From NCBI RefSeq assembly GCF_011305415.1, contig NZ_JAANOQ010000006.1, positions 1-64,000 on the forward strand: a stretch of 64,000 nt of DNA, in the 5' to 3' direction. Shown one piece after another: positions 18,480-26,500 of this stretch (positions are counted from its first letter, which is position 1; every line of letters starts with the position of its first letter). Made by a program: the position numbers and the translations under genes. The stretch comes from Flavobacterium bernardetii. GTDB lineage: Bacteria; Bacteroidota; Bacteroidia; Flavobacteriales; Flavobacteriaceae. Under the pieces are notes generated by a model. That model had not been told where the DNA came from, did no database searches, and was given only the letters and a program-made list of their open reading frames with translations.

Positions 18480-19823
18480 TTAATAGTGACATTTACCACA
18501 CTCTAAACCACCCATTTGAGCAGCTGTCAACTTAGTAACACCCAATTTCTTAGCTAATTGGTCGTGGATTTTTGTGTAATAACCATTATCTTCAACTTTC
18601 ACATTAGTTTCTCTGTGACAGTTAATACACCATCCCATAGTTAATGGTTGGTCTTGTTTCATAACTTCAAATGACTCTACTTTACCGTGACATTTCTGAC
18701 ATTCGATACCACCAACAGTTACGTGCTGAGAGTGATTGAAGTATACGAAATCTGGTAAATTATGAATTCTAACCCATTTAACTGGCTTAGTTTTTCCTGT
18801 ATATTTTTGAGTCGCTTTATCCCAACCAACAGCATCATATAATTTTTGAATTTCCGCAGTATAGAATTCTTTTGTGTATTCCACATAAGTAGAATCTTTA
18901 GAACCTTGGAATTCAGAAATGTTTTTGTGACAGTTCATACACACATTTAACGATGGAATACCAGCGTTTTTTGAAACTCTTGCAGACGAGTGACAGTATT
19001 TACAATCAATACCGTTTTCACCAGCGTGAATTTTATGCGAATAATGAATTGGTTGAATTGGCTCATATCCTTTATCAACACCTATTTGCATGAAATATCC
19101 ATACATAAAGTACGCAGAAGTTAACAAAAACAATATTGCCGTAACCACCATTATAAATTGGTTTTTCACATAAGCTTTTGCAAAAGAAACAACCGCATTA
19201 GCAGGACTTTTACCTTCTGAAACATCAACACCTTCTTTTTTAGCAAGATTTCGCATTAATTTGTTCACAGAGAAAAGCACAAAAATCAAAGCACCTAATA
19301 TAAAAGCTAAAACACCTAATATTAAGTTGTTTGAAATTCCACTTCCAGTTTTTTCTGAACCTTCAGCAACCCCAGCTTTTGGAGTCTCAGGTTCTGGAGC
19401 AGGCTCCATTGCATAAGCAACAATATTATCAATGTCTCCATTTGATAATTGAGGAAAAGCAGTCATATTTGCTTTCGCAAATTCTTCGTACACTTTTACT
19501 GCTTTAGCATCACCAGACTTAATAAGGTCTGAACTATTTTTGATCCATTTGTACAACCATTCTTTGTCATACTTATCGCCAACACCTCTCAATGCAGGAC
19601 CAGTCATTTTTGCATCTAATTTGTGACAAGCTGCACAATTAGTGTTAAACAATTCTTTTCCTTTTACTGGATCACCCGAACCAGCGGCTGGCGCAGCAGC
19701 TGCCTCAGCAGGTGCAGCAGTTGCTACAGGTTCTTGCGCAGAAACGCCTACTGCAAATATCGCAGAAAACGCTAAAGAAAAGATAGTTTTTGAAAACGAT
19801 TTAGGGTTACCCAACTTTTTCAT
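18480..19823 (-). CDS. actA: Alternative Complex III multiheme cytochrome ActA, six hemes
   Basis: ActA is the multiheme cytochrome c subunit. Following a signal peptide (ending VSAQ near residue 30) is a class I cytochrome domain with CAACH at 63-67, then two membrane helices (about 166-187 and 222-245) and a domain with five more sites: CKYCH 274-278, CMNCH 295-299, CQKCH 375-379, CINCH 399-403 and CGKCH 442-446. As I recall, the characterised Rhodothermus ActA has five hemes, so the N-terminal cytochrome looks like an added module. It is the first gene of the operon, and a promoter matching the consensus lies about 75 bases upstream. Confidence 0.93.
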   Translation of the reverse strand: MKKLGNPKSFSKTIFSLAFSAIFAVGVSAQEPVATAAPAEAAAAPAAGSGDPVKGKELFNTNCAACHKLDAKMTGPALRGVGDKYDKEWLYKWIKNSSDLIKSGDAKAVKVYEEFAKANMTAFPQLSNGDIDNIVAYAMEPAPEPETPKAGVAEGSEKTGSGISNNLILGVLAFILGALIFVLFSVNKLMRNLAKKEGVDVSEGKSPANAVVSFAKAYVKNQFIMVVTAILFLLTSAYFMYGYFMQIGVDKGYEPIQPIHYSHKIHAGENGIDCKYCHSSARVSKNAGIPSLNVCMNCHKNISEFQGSKDSTYVEYTKEFYTAEIQKLYDAVGWDKATQKYTGKTKPVKWVRIHNLPDFVYFNHSQHVTVGGIECQKCHGKVESFEVMKQDQPLTMGWCINCHRETNVKVEDNGYYTKIHDQLAKKLGVTKLTAAQMGGLECGKCHY

Positions 19824-19898
19824 ATTAAAAATTAATTATCAAACTTATTTTTGGTATGGTTTTAGCTAATGCTTAGTCATACTTTTTAAAAACTTGGA

Positions 19899-19927
19899 CA
19901 AAAATACAACATTAGAATAATTATCAA
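19899..19927 (-). promoter_or_regulatory. Promoter of the act-cta operon
   Basis: On the minus strand, TTG (19925-19927) and TATTTTTG (19899-19906) are separated by 18 bases, matching the Bacteroidota TTG-N17-23-TAnnTTTG pattern. A leader of about 70 bases precedes actA. Confidence 0.75.
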
Positions 19928-20004
19928 AACCTTAAATTTATCTTAAAATGTAATTTATTTTAATTCTAAATAAGATTAAGACTAATAATATAATTCTAAA
20001 ATAA

Positions 20005-20012
20005 TAAATTTG
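20005..20012 (+). promoter_or_regulatory. -7 box for the SPOR-protein gene
   Basis: TAAATTTG matches TAnnTTTG and lies 18 bases before the ATG at 20031. A TTG inside it could be read as a start codon in the same frame but is better explained as promoter. No clear -33 TTG was found. Confidence 0.45.
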
Positions 20013-20030
20013 CAAGAAATACCATTCATT

Positions 20031-20423
20031 ATGAAGACATTAAAAAATATTACATTATTATCATTTTCTTTAGTTGCACTATTGTCAACTCAGAATATTT
20101 TTTCACAAACTAAGAAAAGTAACATCGAACAAGACGAAAAAATAGAGAAATTACTACTTGAAAAGCGAAAAAACAATTCTGCAATCACCATAAACGACAA
20201 ATTTAAAATTCAAATTTTCTTTGGAAATATTGAAGAATCAAAAAAGATACTTATTTCGTTTAAAAAAGACTTTTCACAAACAGACGGAACAATAATCTTT
20301 AGCAATCCATCTTATAAAGTTTGGGTGGGTAGTTTTAAAAGTAAAATTGAAGCAGAAAAAGCAATAATTTTAATAAAAAAGAAATATCCAACTTCAGTTA
20401 TTATCGAACCTAATAAAAAATAA
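20031..20423 (+). CDS. SPOR domain-containing secreted protein
   Basis: I choose the ATG at 20031, giving 130 residues; an in-frame TTG at 20010 falls in the promoter. The signal peptide runs MKTLKNITLLSFSLVALLS to about NIFSQ. A short charged linker follows, and the C-terminal 75 residues (FKIQIFFGN, SYKVWVGSFKSKIEAEKAI, SVIIEPNK) form a SPOR domain, which binds denuded septal peptidoglycan glycans. The protein is likely periplasmic and may work in cell division or envelope maintenance. It is divergent from actA and 57 bases upstream of the TonB receptor gene. Confidence 0.85.
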   Translation: MKTLKNITLLSFSLVALLSTQNIFSQTKKSNIEQDEKIEKLLLEKRKNNSAITINDKFKIQIFFGNIEESKKILISFKKDFSQTDGTIIFSNPSYKVWVGSFKSKIEAEKAIILIKKKYPTSVIIEPNKK

Positions 20424-20480
20424 TTTTAACATTTTTTTGGCGTAATTTTTGCTACAGTATATTCCTCGAATTTAACTAAT

Positions 20481-22679
20481 ATGAAGAAGAACTATTTATG
20501 CCTGCTTGGGTTACTGGCACTAACCACTCAATTATCTTTTAGTCAAGAAGTTACAGACACGATTAAAGCACAAAACATCGAAGAGATTAAAATCAATTCT
20601 AAAAAAATTACAATTGATAAAAACCAAACTCCTTCTCAACTTGAAATTATTTCAAAAGAAAAAATAGAATTTCAAAATTTTCAGAATACTGGCGATATGC
20701 TGGCAAATTCTGGCTCATTATTTGTTCAAAAATCACAACAAGGCGCTGGAAGCCCAGTAATCAGAGGGTTTGAAGCAAGTAGAGTATTACTATTAGTAGA
20801 TGGCGTTCGAATGAACAACTTAATCTTTAGATCTGGACACTTACAAAACGTGATTACTGTTGACGAAAACTTCTTAGAAACAGCTTTAATACAATTTGGC
20901 CCAACCTCATCATTATATGGTAGTGACGCACTTGGAGGTTCGGTTAATATGATTACAAAAAGAGCAAAATTTGAAAATGGATTTACAGGAAATGTAAACT
21001 CAAGATATTCTTCGGTAAATGAAGAAAAATCTGGCTATTTTGACATCAATTATGGTACAACAAATTTCGCCTCTTTAACTGCATTTTCATACAATGATTT
21101 TGGAGATTTAAAAATGGGAAGAACAAAAAATCATAATGGGGAATTTTTCGGAGAAAGACCACAATATGTTGAAACTATTAATGGTGTAGATGTTTTACTT
21201 CAAAATGACAACAAATACAATCAAAAAACTAGCGGATACAAACAATACAATTTCATGCAAAAATTAGCATACAAAACACAAAGTGGTTTTACACATAGCG
21301 CTAATTTTCAATACTCAACATCTTCAAATATAAACCGCTATGACAGATTAACAGACCAAACTGGCTCAGGTTTAAAAAGCGCAGAATGGTATTATGGCCC
21401 ACAAAAAAGATTATTAGGTGTATATAGTTTAGAAAAAGAAAATGTATTTACAAATACCGATTTCAAACTTGACGCTGGTTACCAAAACGTAGAAGAAAGC
21501 CGTCATAACAGAAACTTCGGGAATTATAATTTACAAAACAGAACAGAAAAAGTTGCGGTATATTCTTTAACTGCAAATTTCGAAACCAAATTAAAAAAAG
21601 GTAATTTTTACTACGGTATTGAAAATTATTATGATGATTTAATATCTACAGCTGATAAAATTAATATCAAAACCGGAGTTGTAGTTCCTTTAGACACAAG
21701 ATATCCAAATGGAAAAAACAACATGATGCGTAATGATGTTTATGTGTCATATTCATCAAAAAGAAACGAAGCGACAAATTTTTCTATGGGCGCGAGAGCG
21801 GGTTATGCTGCTTTAAACAGTTCTATTGCTGATAATAGTATTGTAGCTTTACCTTTTACAGAAATAAAACAACAAAACTTCACTTATAGCGGAAACATTG
21901 GTTTAGTGCATAATACTTCTGAAAATTTTATTGTTAAAACAAATTTAAGTTCTGGTTATAGAGTACCGAACATTGACGATTTAGCTAAAATTTTTGAATC
22001 AGGTTCAGGAACTTTAATTGTACCTAACAAAGATTTAAAACCAGAGCAAACTATTACTGGAGATTTAGGTTTTGTAATTAAATCTAAATCGAACAAACAT
22101 CAATTTGATGCTACTTATTTTTACACGCAATTATACGATGCAATCGTAACAGATGCTTTTACATTTAATGGATCAAGCACGTATGATTTTGGAGGTGGTG
22201 ATGTAAGAAATGTAGTGGCAAATCAGAATTTAGGTAAAGCATTTGTAACTGGAGTTAACGGAAACATCAAAACTACAATTGTCAAAAACTTACAATTTAA
22301 TGGTTCTTACAATATTACTTTAGGTAGAGTTACAACAGAAGGAAACAAAAGACCTTTAGATCATATTCCTCCTTATTTTGGAAAATTAGGATTTAATTAT
22401 TCACCAAAATGGGCTACTTTTGAAGCGTATATGTTATTCAATGGTAAAAAACACTTAAAAGATTATTCTACAAGTGGAGAAGATAATTTAGTTTATGCAC
22501 CTAAAACTGGAATGCCAGCTTGGGAAACTTATAACTTTAAAGCTGCAACAAAAGCAATGTATGGTTTTACATTATTTGCAGGTATGGAAAACATCTTGGA
22601 CACTCAATATAGAAATTTTGCATCAGGAATTAATGCTGGTGGAAGAAACATTTATGGTGGAGCAAAGTATAGTTTTTAA
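20481..22679 (+). CDS. TonB-dependent outer membrane receptor, heme/siderophore type
   Basis: This 732-residue protein has a signal peptide ending at SFSQ, a plug domain (IEIISKEKIEFQN-type start, VIRGFEASRVLLLVDGVRMNN, SSLYGSDALGGSVNM) and a 22-strand barrel ending KYSF. It lacks the N-terminal carboxypeptidase-regulatory-like domain of SusC-type polymer transporters. VRMNNLIFRSGHLQNVIT resembles hemoglobin/heme receptors, so heme or siderophore uptake is the best guess. No hmu-type gene is adjacent, and the substrate is not determined by the sequence. It ends at a strong terminator at 22701. Confidence 0.88.
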   Translation: MKKNYLCLLGLLALTTQLSFSQEVTDTIKAQNIEEIKINSKKITIDKNQTPSQLEIISKEKIEFQNFQNTGDMLANSGSLFVQKSQQGAGSPVIRGFEASRVLLLVDGVRMNNLIFRSGHLQNVITVDENFLETALIQFGPTSSLYGSDALGGSVNMITKRAKFENGFTGNVNSRYSSVNEEKSGYFDINYGTTNFASLTAFSYNDFGDLKMGRTKNHNGEFFGERPQYVETINGVDVLLQNDNKYNQKTSGYKQYNFMQKLAYKTQSGFTHSANFQYSTSSNINRYDRLTDQTGSGLKSAEWYYGPQKRLLGVYSLEKENVFTNTDFKLDAGYQNVEESRHNRNFGNYNLQNRTEKVAVYSLTANFETKLKKGNFYYGIENYYDDLISTADKINIKTGVVVPLDTRYPNGKNNMMRNDVYVSYSSKRNEATNFSMGARAGYAALNSSIADNSIVALPFTEIKQQNFTYSGNIGLVHNTSENFIVKTNLSSGYRVPNIDDLAKIFESGSGTLIVPNKDLKPEQTITGDLGFVIKSKSNKHQFDATYFYTQLYDAIVTDAFTFNGSSTYDFGGGDVRNVVANQNLGKAFVTGVNGNIKTTIVKNLQFNGSYNITLGRVTTEGNKRPLDHIPPYFGKLGFNYSPKWATFEAYMLFNGKKHLKDYSTSGEDNLVYAPKTGMPAWETYNFKAATKAMYGFTLFAGMENILDTQYRNFASGINAGGRNIYGGAKYSF

Positions 22680-22700
22680 TGTCCACAAATACATTATCAA

Positions 22701-22734
22701 AAAAGGAGTTCAAAATTGAACTCCTTTTTTTTTT
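22701..22734 (+). terminator. Bidirectional terminator between TonB receptor and small ORF
   Basis: GGAGTTCAA (22705-22713) pairs perfectly with TTGAACTCC (22716-22724), flanked by A and T runs on both sides, serving the two convergent units. Confidence 0.9.
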
Positions 22735-22852
22735 ATAAAATTTTCTTTACCAAATAATAAACAACAATAAACACTATTATTGTTCCAAAACATCCAAACT
22801 TTGTTTTCTTAGCGGCAAAAAAAGCCGCAAAAAAGGCAATTATATTTTTCAT
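22733..22852 (-). CDS. Small membrane protein, 39 residues
   Basis: The minus-strand frame from ATG at 22852 to TAA encodes MKNIIAFFAAFFAAKKTKF, then GCFGTIIVFIVVYYLVKKIL. It has an amphipathic/hydrophobic N-terminus, a basic middle and one clear membrane helix. It lies 10 bases downstream of the pterin dehydratase gene on the same strand and stops right at the terminator, which is good context for a real last gene of that operon. No database support could be checked; it is too short for most gene callers. Confidence 0.5.
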   Translation of the reverse strand: MKNIIAFFAAFFAAKKTKFGCFGTIIVFIVVYYLVKKIL

Positions 22853-22862
22853 AGATTTACTT

Positions 22863-23099
22863 TTAATGAAACAAACTATCAATCTTTTCTGCTAATTGGT
22901 AATCTAAATCGGTTATTTTATTCTTGTCGTGACTATACAAAGTGATTTCAAGCTGAAAAGCTTTATGGATTTTGCAATCGGGATGATGGTTAATTTCATC
23001 CGCATAATTGGCAACTTTTACTAGAAATTGCGCCAATTCTGTTTGAGATGTAAACTTAAAATTATTTACTAGTTTTCCTTCAATTACAATCCATTCCAT
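22863..23099 (-). CDS. phhB: 4a-hydroxytetrahydrobiopterin dehydratase
   Basis: This pterin-4a-carbinolamine dehydratase regenerates the pterin cofactor used by aromatic amino acid hydroxylases. At 78 residues it is on the short side of the family. The active-site motif EINHHPDC with His38 and His39 is present, followed by the strand LEITLYSHDKNKITDLD and a C-terminal helix. It sits among chaperone genes and the decayed isomerase; no phenylalanine hydroxylase gene is nearby. The enzyme call is firm; the partner is unknown. Confidence 0.88.
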   Translation of the reverse strand: MEWIVIEGKLVNNFKFTSQTELAQFLVKVANYADEINHHPDCKIHKAFQLEITLYSHDKNKITDLDYQLAEKIDSLFH

Positions 23100-23125
23100 A
23101 ATATTTAGTATTTATCGTTTAGTGT

Positions 23126-23335
23126 TATCCACCTATTCCCGATTTGGTTTCGATGCCAAGTTTCTTAATCAATTCAAAGATTTTAAAAACTGTAGTCAAA
23201 TTAATTTTTTGTAAATTCCCAATGAATTCATTGTACTTTGAACCACAATTTCTAAAGCATCTAGAGTTTCTAAAACTATCATAAAAGCAACCTGAAGAGA
23301 CAATTATATTGGAGTCAAACACAGTTTCAAAACTG
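23126..23335 (-). pseudogene. Decayed 3' remnant of a maleate isomerase/Asp-Glu racemase gene
   Basis: The minus-strand frame ends with FELIKKLGIETKSGIGG and a stop, closely matching the C-terminus of the intact isomerase at 24648-25397 (YEMMKKLGIEPKSAIGG). Further upstream the similarity continues only if the frame is shifted twice: NIIVSSGC corresponds to DVLVASAC, and VLETLDALEIVVQ in the next frame corresponds to SLEAIDLIQAE. The N-terminal two thirds are missing. It is a frameshifted duplicate, not a functional gene, placed between phhB and cbpM. Confidence 0.78.
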
Positions 23336-23358
23336 AAAACAACAACTATGTAAAAAGA

Positions 23359-23649
23359 TTATTCATATAAACCCAAACGATTCTTCAAATATTTGATTTC
23401 TAAAAGCAATTGTTTTTCCTTTTCGAGAAGATCTAAAATAATTTCTATACCTTCTTTATTAATGTTTAAATCATTGTGTAAACGAATTATTTTCTCCACA
23501 TAAACTAACTGGTTTTTATCCAGATATTTATTTTCGTTATGCACAATAGTTTCAATCAAACCAAAGGATTCTAAATCATTAATTAGATTTATTTCGATTT
23601 GATATTCCTGACAAAAAACGTCGACTATGATTAATTCTTGAGTTTCCAT
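23359..23649 (-). CDS. cbpM: Chaperone modulator CbpM
   Basis: CbpM is a small MerR-like helical protein that binds the J domain of CbpA and inhibits its co-chaperone and DNA-binding activities. The 96 residues include a helix-turn-helix-like N-terminal part (QEYQIEINLINDLESFGLIE), a strand-like VHNENKYLDKNQLVYVEKIIRLHNDL and a C-terminal coiled coil (DLLEKEKQLLLEIKYLKNRL). It starts 7 bases after the end of cbpA, the canonical operon arrangement. Confidence 0.85.
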   Translation of the reverse strand: METQELIIVDVFCQEYQIEINLINDLESFGLIETIVHNENKYLDKNQLVYVEKIIRLHNDLNINKEGIEIILDLLEKEKQLLLEIKYLKNRLGLYE

Positions 23650-23656
23650 AGTTGTT

Positions 23657-24550
23657 TTATTTATTTACTGAATTCGCTAATTCATGGAACAATTCTATTT
23701 CTTTCTCTGAAAGATTTGTTGGTATCAGAACATTATAGGTGATGTACAAATCTCCAAATTGATCTTCTTTTTTATAAACAGGGAAGCCTTTTCCTTTTAA
23801 TCTAACTTTTGTGCCGTTTTGAGTTCCAGGTGCAACTTTTAATTTCAATTTAGCTTGATTAAAATCTGAAATGGTAACATCTCCACCTAGAACAGCTGTA
23901 TATAAATCTAAATTATGCGTTAAAAACAAGTCGTTTCCAACTCGTTTAAACAAACTCGTATTTGAAACGGAAAAAGTAATATACAAATCACCATTTGGAC
24001 CATTATTTATTCCCGGGCTACCATAACCACTAATTTTTATGGTTTGCTGATCTTCAATTCCAGCCGGAATAGTTATTCGTATGCTTTTCCCGTTAACCGT
24101 AAATTCCTTTTTATGAGTGGTATATGCTTCTTTACTATCTATCTGAAGCTTGGCTTGAATATCTTGACCTCTAAATTTAGTTTGAGTTCTTCCACCACGC
24201 TCTTGATTTCCGAACATAGATGAGAAAAAATCAGAAAAATCTTCTCCGCCAAAATCAGCATTAGCTTGTTGTTGTCTACCGGAATTGGATCTTTGCTGTT
24301 GTTGGTATTTTTCATACTCTTCGCCATTTTCCCAATCTTTACCGTATTTGTCGTATTTCTTTCTTTTTTCGGGATGACTTAAAACTTCATTAGCTTCATT
24401 AAGTTGTTGAAACTTTGCATGTGCTTCTTTATCGCTTGGATTAATGTCGGGATGCAATTTTCTAGCTAATTTTCTATATGCTTTTTTTATTTCATCACTT
24501 GTTGCATCTTTAGACACACCTAGTACTTTATAATAATCAATAAATTCCAT
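23657..24550 (-). CDS. cbpA: DnaJ-family co-chaperone CbpA
   Basis: This class B J-protein stimulates DnaK ATPase activity and in E. coli also binds curved DNA. Its 297 residues comprise a J domain at 1-70 with HPD ([10 protein letters not shown]), a Gly/Gln/Phe-rich linker (GNQERGG region, about 75-120), and two C-terminal beta-barrel substrate-binding domains. There is no Cys-rich zinc domain, which separates it from DnaJ proper. It is followed immediately by cbpM. It lies 97 bases downstream of the catabolic isomerase gene, so read-through is possible. Confidence 0.92.
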   Translation of the reverse strand: MEFIDYYKVLGVSKDATSDEIKKAYRKLARKLHPDINPSDKEAHAKFQQLNEANEVLSHPEKRKKYDKYGKDWENGEEYEKYQQQQRSNSGRQQQANADFGGEDFSDFFSSMFGNQERGGRTQTKFRGQDIQAKLQIDSKEAYTTHKKEFTVNGKSIRITIPAGIEDQQTIKISGYGSPGINNGPNGDLYITFSVSNTSLFKRVGNDLFLTHNLDLYTAVLGGDVTISDFNQAKLKLKVAPGTQNGTKVRLKGKGFPVYKKEDQFGDLYITYNVLIPTNLSEKEIELFHELANSVNK

Positions 24551-24647
24551 AACAGCAGTGAATTAAACAAATTAACAATTAATAGGTTATAGTAAATTTA
24601 CGAAAAACAAGTGACCTTTCTTTAAAAAAATATTACAAGATTATGTG

Positions 24648-25397
24648 CTAATATTTTCCGTTTAACAATTCACCACCAATAGCAGATTTTGGTTCGATAC
24701 CAAGTTTTTTCATCATTTCATAAGTGGTACAAACGGCTGCAGAAGTTACGGGAATTCCACATTCCGCTTGAATTAAATCAATAGCTTCTAAAGATGGCAT
24801 TTGTACACAAGCCGAAGCCACCAAAACATCCACATCAGTTAAATCTAATTGTTTATAAATTTCCAATAAATTCAAAGGATTTTGAGCCGCAACCTCTAAA
24901 TTATCAGGAATTTCTAAAGCAATACTTTGTTTCACTTTTATCCCTTGATTTTCGATATAATCCACAACCATATCTGTTAAAGGTCGCATATAAGGTGTGA
25001 TGATTGAAATTTGTTTCGCACCTAAAACCTTTAAACCATTAATTAAAGCACCAGCTGAAGTTACAATTGGCGTTGGAAAATCGTTAGCCACAGTTTCTTG
25101 GTGTAAATTCACTTCCGAAACACAATGATATCCACGACCCATACTCATAATCGCAACTAAACAGGCATAACCCATCACATCTACGTGCGCATCTGACAAT
25201 TCTTGGGCACATTTTAAACTCATCGCGTCCATAGCTTCCAATTCTTCTTTGGTCACTTTTTTCATACGCATTCTACTACTATGAAACGTAAAACGCTCTG
25301 GCAAAATGGTTTCGCGTGAACGAAAAATGGCTGGTATTTCGGTTTCCATCGTTACGTTTGATGATGGAACTATTTGTCCTATTCTGTATTTTTTCAT
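24648..25397 (-). CDS. Maleate cis-trans isomerase-like Asp/Glu racemase superfamily protein
   Basis: The 249-residue protein is of the maleate isomerase/arylmalonate decarboxylase family. The start KYRIGQIVPSSNVTMETEIP is typical, and the two catalytic cysteines are expected at Cys79 (MGYACL) and Cys197 (SACVQMP). Maleate isomerase turns maleate into fumarate, which fits as the final step after a gentisate-type ring cleavage and FAH-type hydrolysis. It is the last gene of the catabolic cluster. A frameshifted copy of its 3' end lies at 23126-23335. Substrate assignment is by family and context. Confidence 0.82.
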   Translation of the reverse strand: MKKYRIGQIVPSSNVTMETEIPAIFRSRETILPERFTFHSSRMRMKKVTKEELEAMDAMSLKCAQELSDAHVDVMGYACLVAIMSMGRGYHCVSEVNLHQETVANDFPTPIVTSAGALINGLKVLGAKQISIITPYMRPLTDMVVDYIENQGIKVKQSIALEIPDNLEVAAQNPLNLLEIYKQLDLTDVDVLVASACVQMPSLEAIDLIQAECGIPVTSAAVCTTYEMMKKLGIEPKSAIGGELLNGKY

Positions 25398-25402
25398 TGT
25401 TT

Positions 25403-25499
25403 ATGTTTTGTTCCGCAGAGATTCACAAAGTTTACTCAGAGATTCACAAAAAATTTTGTGCTACTTTGTGTCCTACTCTGTGAAGCTCTGTGTAATAAT
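25403..25499. repeat. CGCAGAGATTCACAAAG-type intergenic repeat
   Basis: The gap between the isomerase and hydrolase genes consists of CGCAGAGATTCACAAAG, ACTCAGAGATTCACAAA, and an inverted part with ACTTTGTG, ACTCTGTGAAG and CTCTGTGTAA, so it can fold into a long imperfect hairpin. It looks like a degenerate intergenic repeat rather than a gene or a canonical terminator. Confidence 0.65.
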
Positions 25500-26408
25500 T
25501 TATATTTCTTTAATCGTATTTACAATCGTACCAATTCCTTCTACAGTTGCCTCAACCACATCGCCATCATACATCCATTCTTGTGGATTTCTTCCAGCTC
25601 CTACTCCTGCTGGTGTTCCTGTTGCGATAATATCTCCTGGTTCTAAAGTGAAAACGATACTTAAATCTTCAATCAAATCATTGATATTGAATAACATAAA
25701 TTTAGTGTTAGAACTCTGTTTCTCTACACCATTAACTTTTAACGTTAAATTTAAGTTGTGTGGATTTTCAATTTCATCTCTAGTCACTAAAACCGGACCC
25801 ATTGGCGCAAACGTATCTTGTCCTTTCGAAACAATCCATTGTCCTTCTCTACGACAATCACGTGCAGAAATATCATTAATTACAGTGTATCCGAAAACGT
25901 AATCTAAAGCATCTTCTTTAGCAACATATTTCCCTTTTTTACTGATAACAACCGCTAATTCACATTCCCAATCTAATTGAGAAGTTAATTTAGTGTTTTT
26001 AATAATCTCCGTATTCGTTCCTGTAACTGTTGTTGGTGGTTTCGAGAAAATAATTGGTTTTTCAGGTAATTTCCCTGTTGTATCTAAGCCACGAGCACTT
26101 TCTGCTACGTGTTCGGTGTAATTTAAACCAATTCCGATGATGTTTTTTCTTGGTTTTTCGATTGGTGCTAAGAAAGTTACTTGGTCTAATTCATAAGAGA
26201 TTTCTTCAAAGAAACTAGCTTCTGTTTCCGAAATTAATTCTGTGATTTCAGCAATAATTTCAAATCCCATATCAATTAAATCCAACATATCATTTGGTAA
26301 TGGGAAGTTAGAAATTTCTCCAAAATCTTCCATATCCACAACTTGATTGTTATGTAAAAAACCTAATCTTGGTTCGGTGTCTTGTGTTTTGTAAGTAAGT
26401 AGTTTCAT
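25500..26408 (-). CDS. Fumarylacetoacetate hydrolase-family protein
   Basis: FAH-fold enzymes hydrolyse beta-diketo acids with a divalent metal. The 302-residue protein shows NIIGIGLNYTEHVAE, metal-ligand segments WECELAVVI and NDISARDCR, KGQDTFAPMGP and GDIIATGTPAGVG. In a gentisate-type pathway the family acts on maleylpyruvate or fumarylpyruvate, giving pyruvate plus maleate or fumarate. Since a maleate isomerase-like gene follows and no maleylpyruvate isomerase is visible, direct maleylpyruvate hydrolysis is the more likely reaction. It lies 92 bases after the dioxygenase gene. Confidence 0.87.
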   Translation of the reverse strand: MKLLTYKTQDTEPRLGFLHNNQVVDMEDFGEISNFPLPNDMLDLIDMGFEIIAEITELISETEASFFEEISYELDQVTFLAPIEKPRKNIIGIGLNYTEHVAESARGLDTTGKLPEKPIIFSKPPTTVTGTNTEIIKNTKLTSQLDWECELAVVISKKGKYVAKEDALDYVFGYTVINDISARDCRREGQWIVSKGQDTFAPMGPVLVTRDEIENPHNLNLTLKVNGVEKQSSNTKFMLFNINDLIEDLSIVFTLEPGDIIATGTPAGVGAGRNPQEWMYDGDVVEATVEGIGTIVNTIKEI

Positions 26409-26418
26409 GTTAATGTAT

Positions 26419-26460
26419 TTAACCGCAAAGAGCGCAAGGATTTACGCAAAGTTCGCAATG
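26419..26460. repeat. CCGCAAAGAGCGCAAGG-type intergenic repeat
   Basis: The string AACCGCAAAGAGCGCAAGG followed by ATTTACGCAAAGTTCGCAA fills part of the gap between the hydrolase and dioxygenase genes. Nearly the same text recurs in intergenic DNA of many Bacteroidota (from memory). It is not coding. Confidence 0.6.
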
Positions 26461-26500
26461 TTTTTTATATTAATTATTGATTTTTTTGAAGTTGATATTG

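Noticed and set aside
22495..22719. 74-codon plus-strand frame overlapping the TonB receptor end
   Set aside because: It lies in a shifted frame within the receptor gene with no independent start signals.
23125..23322. 65-codon frame as an intact small gene
   Set aside because: Its C-terminus copies the isomerase C-terminus and the rest only aligns with frameshifts, so it is called a pseudogene.
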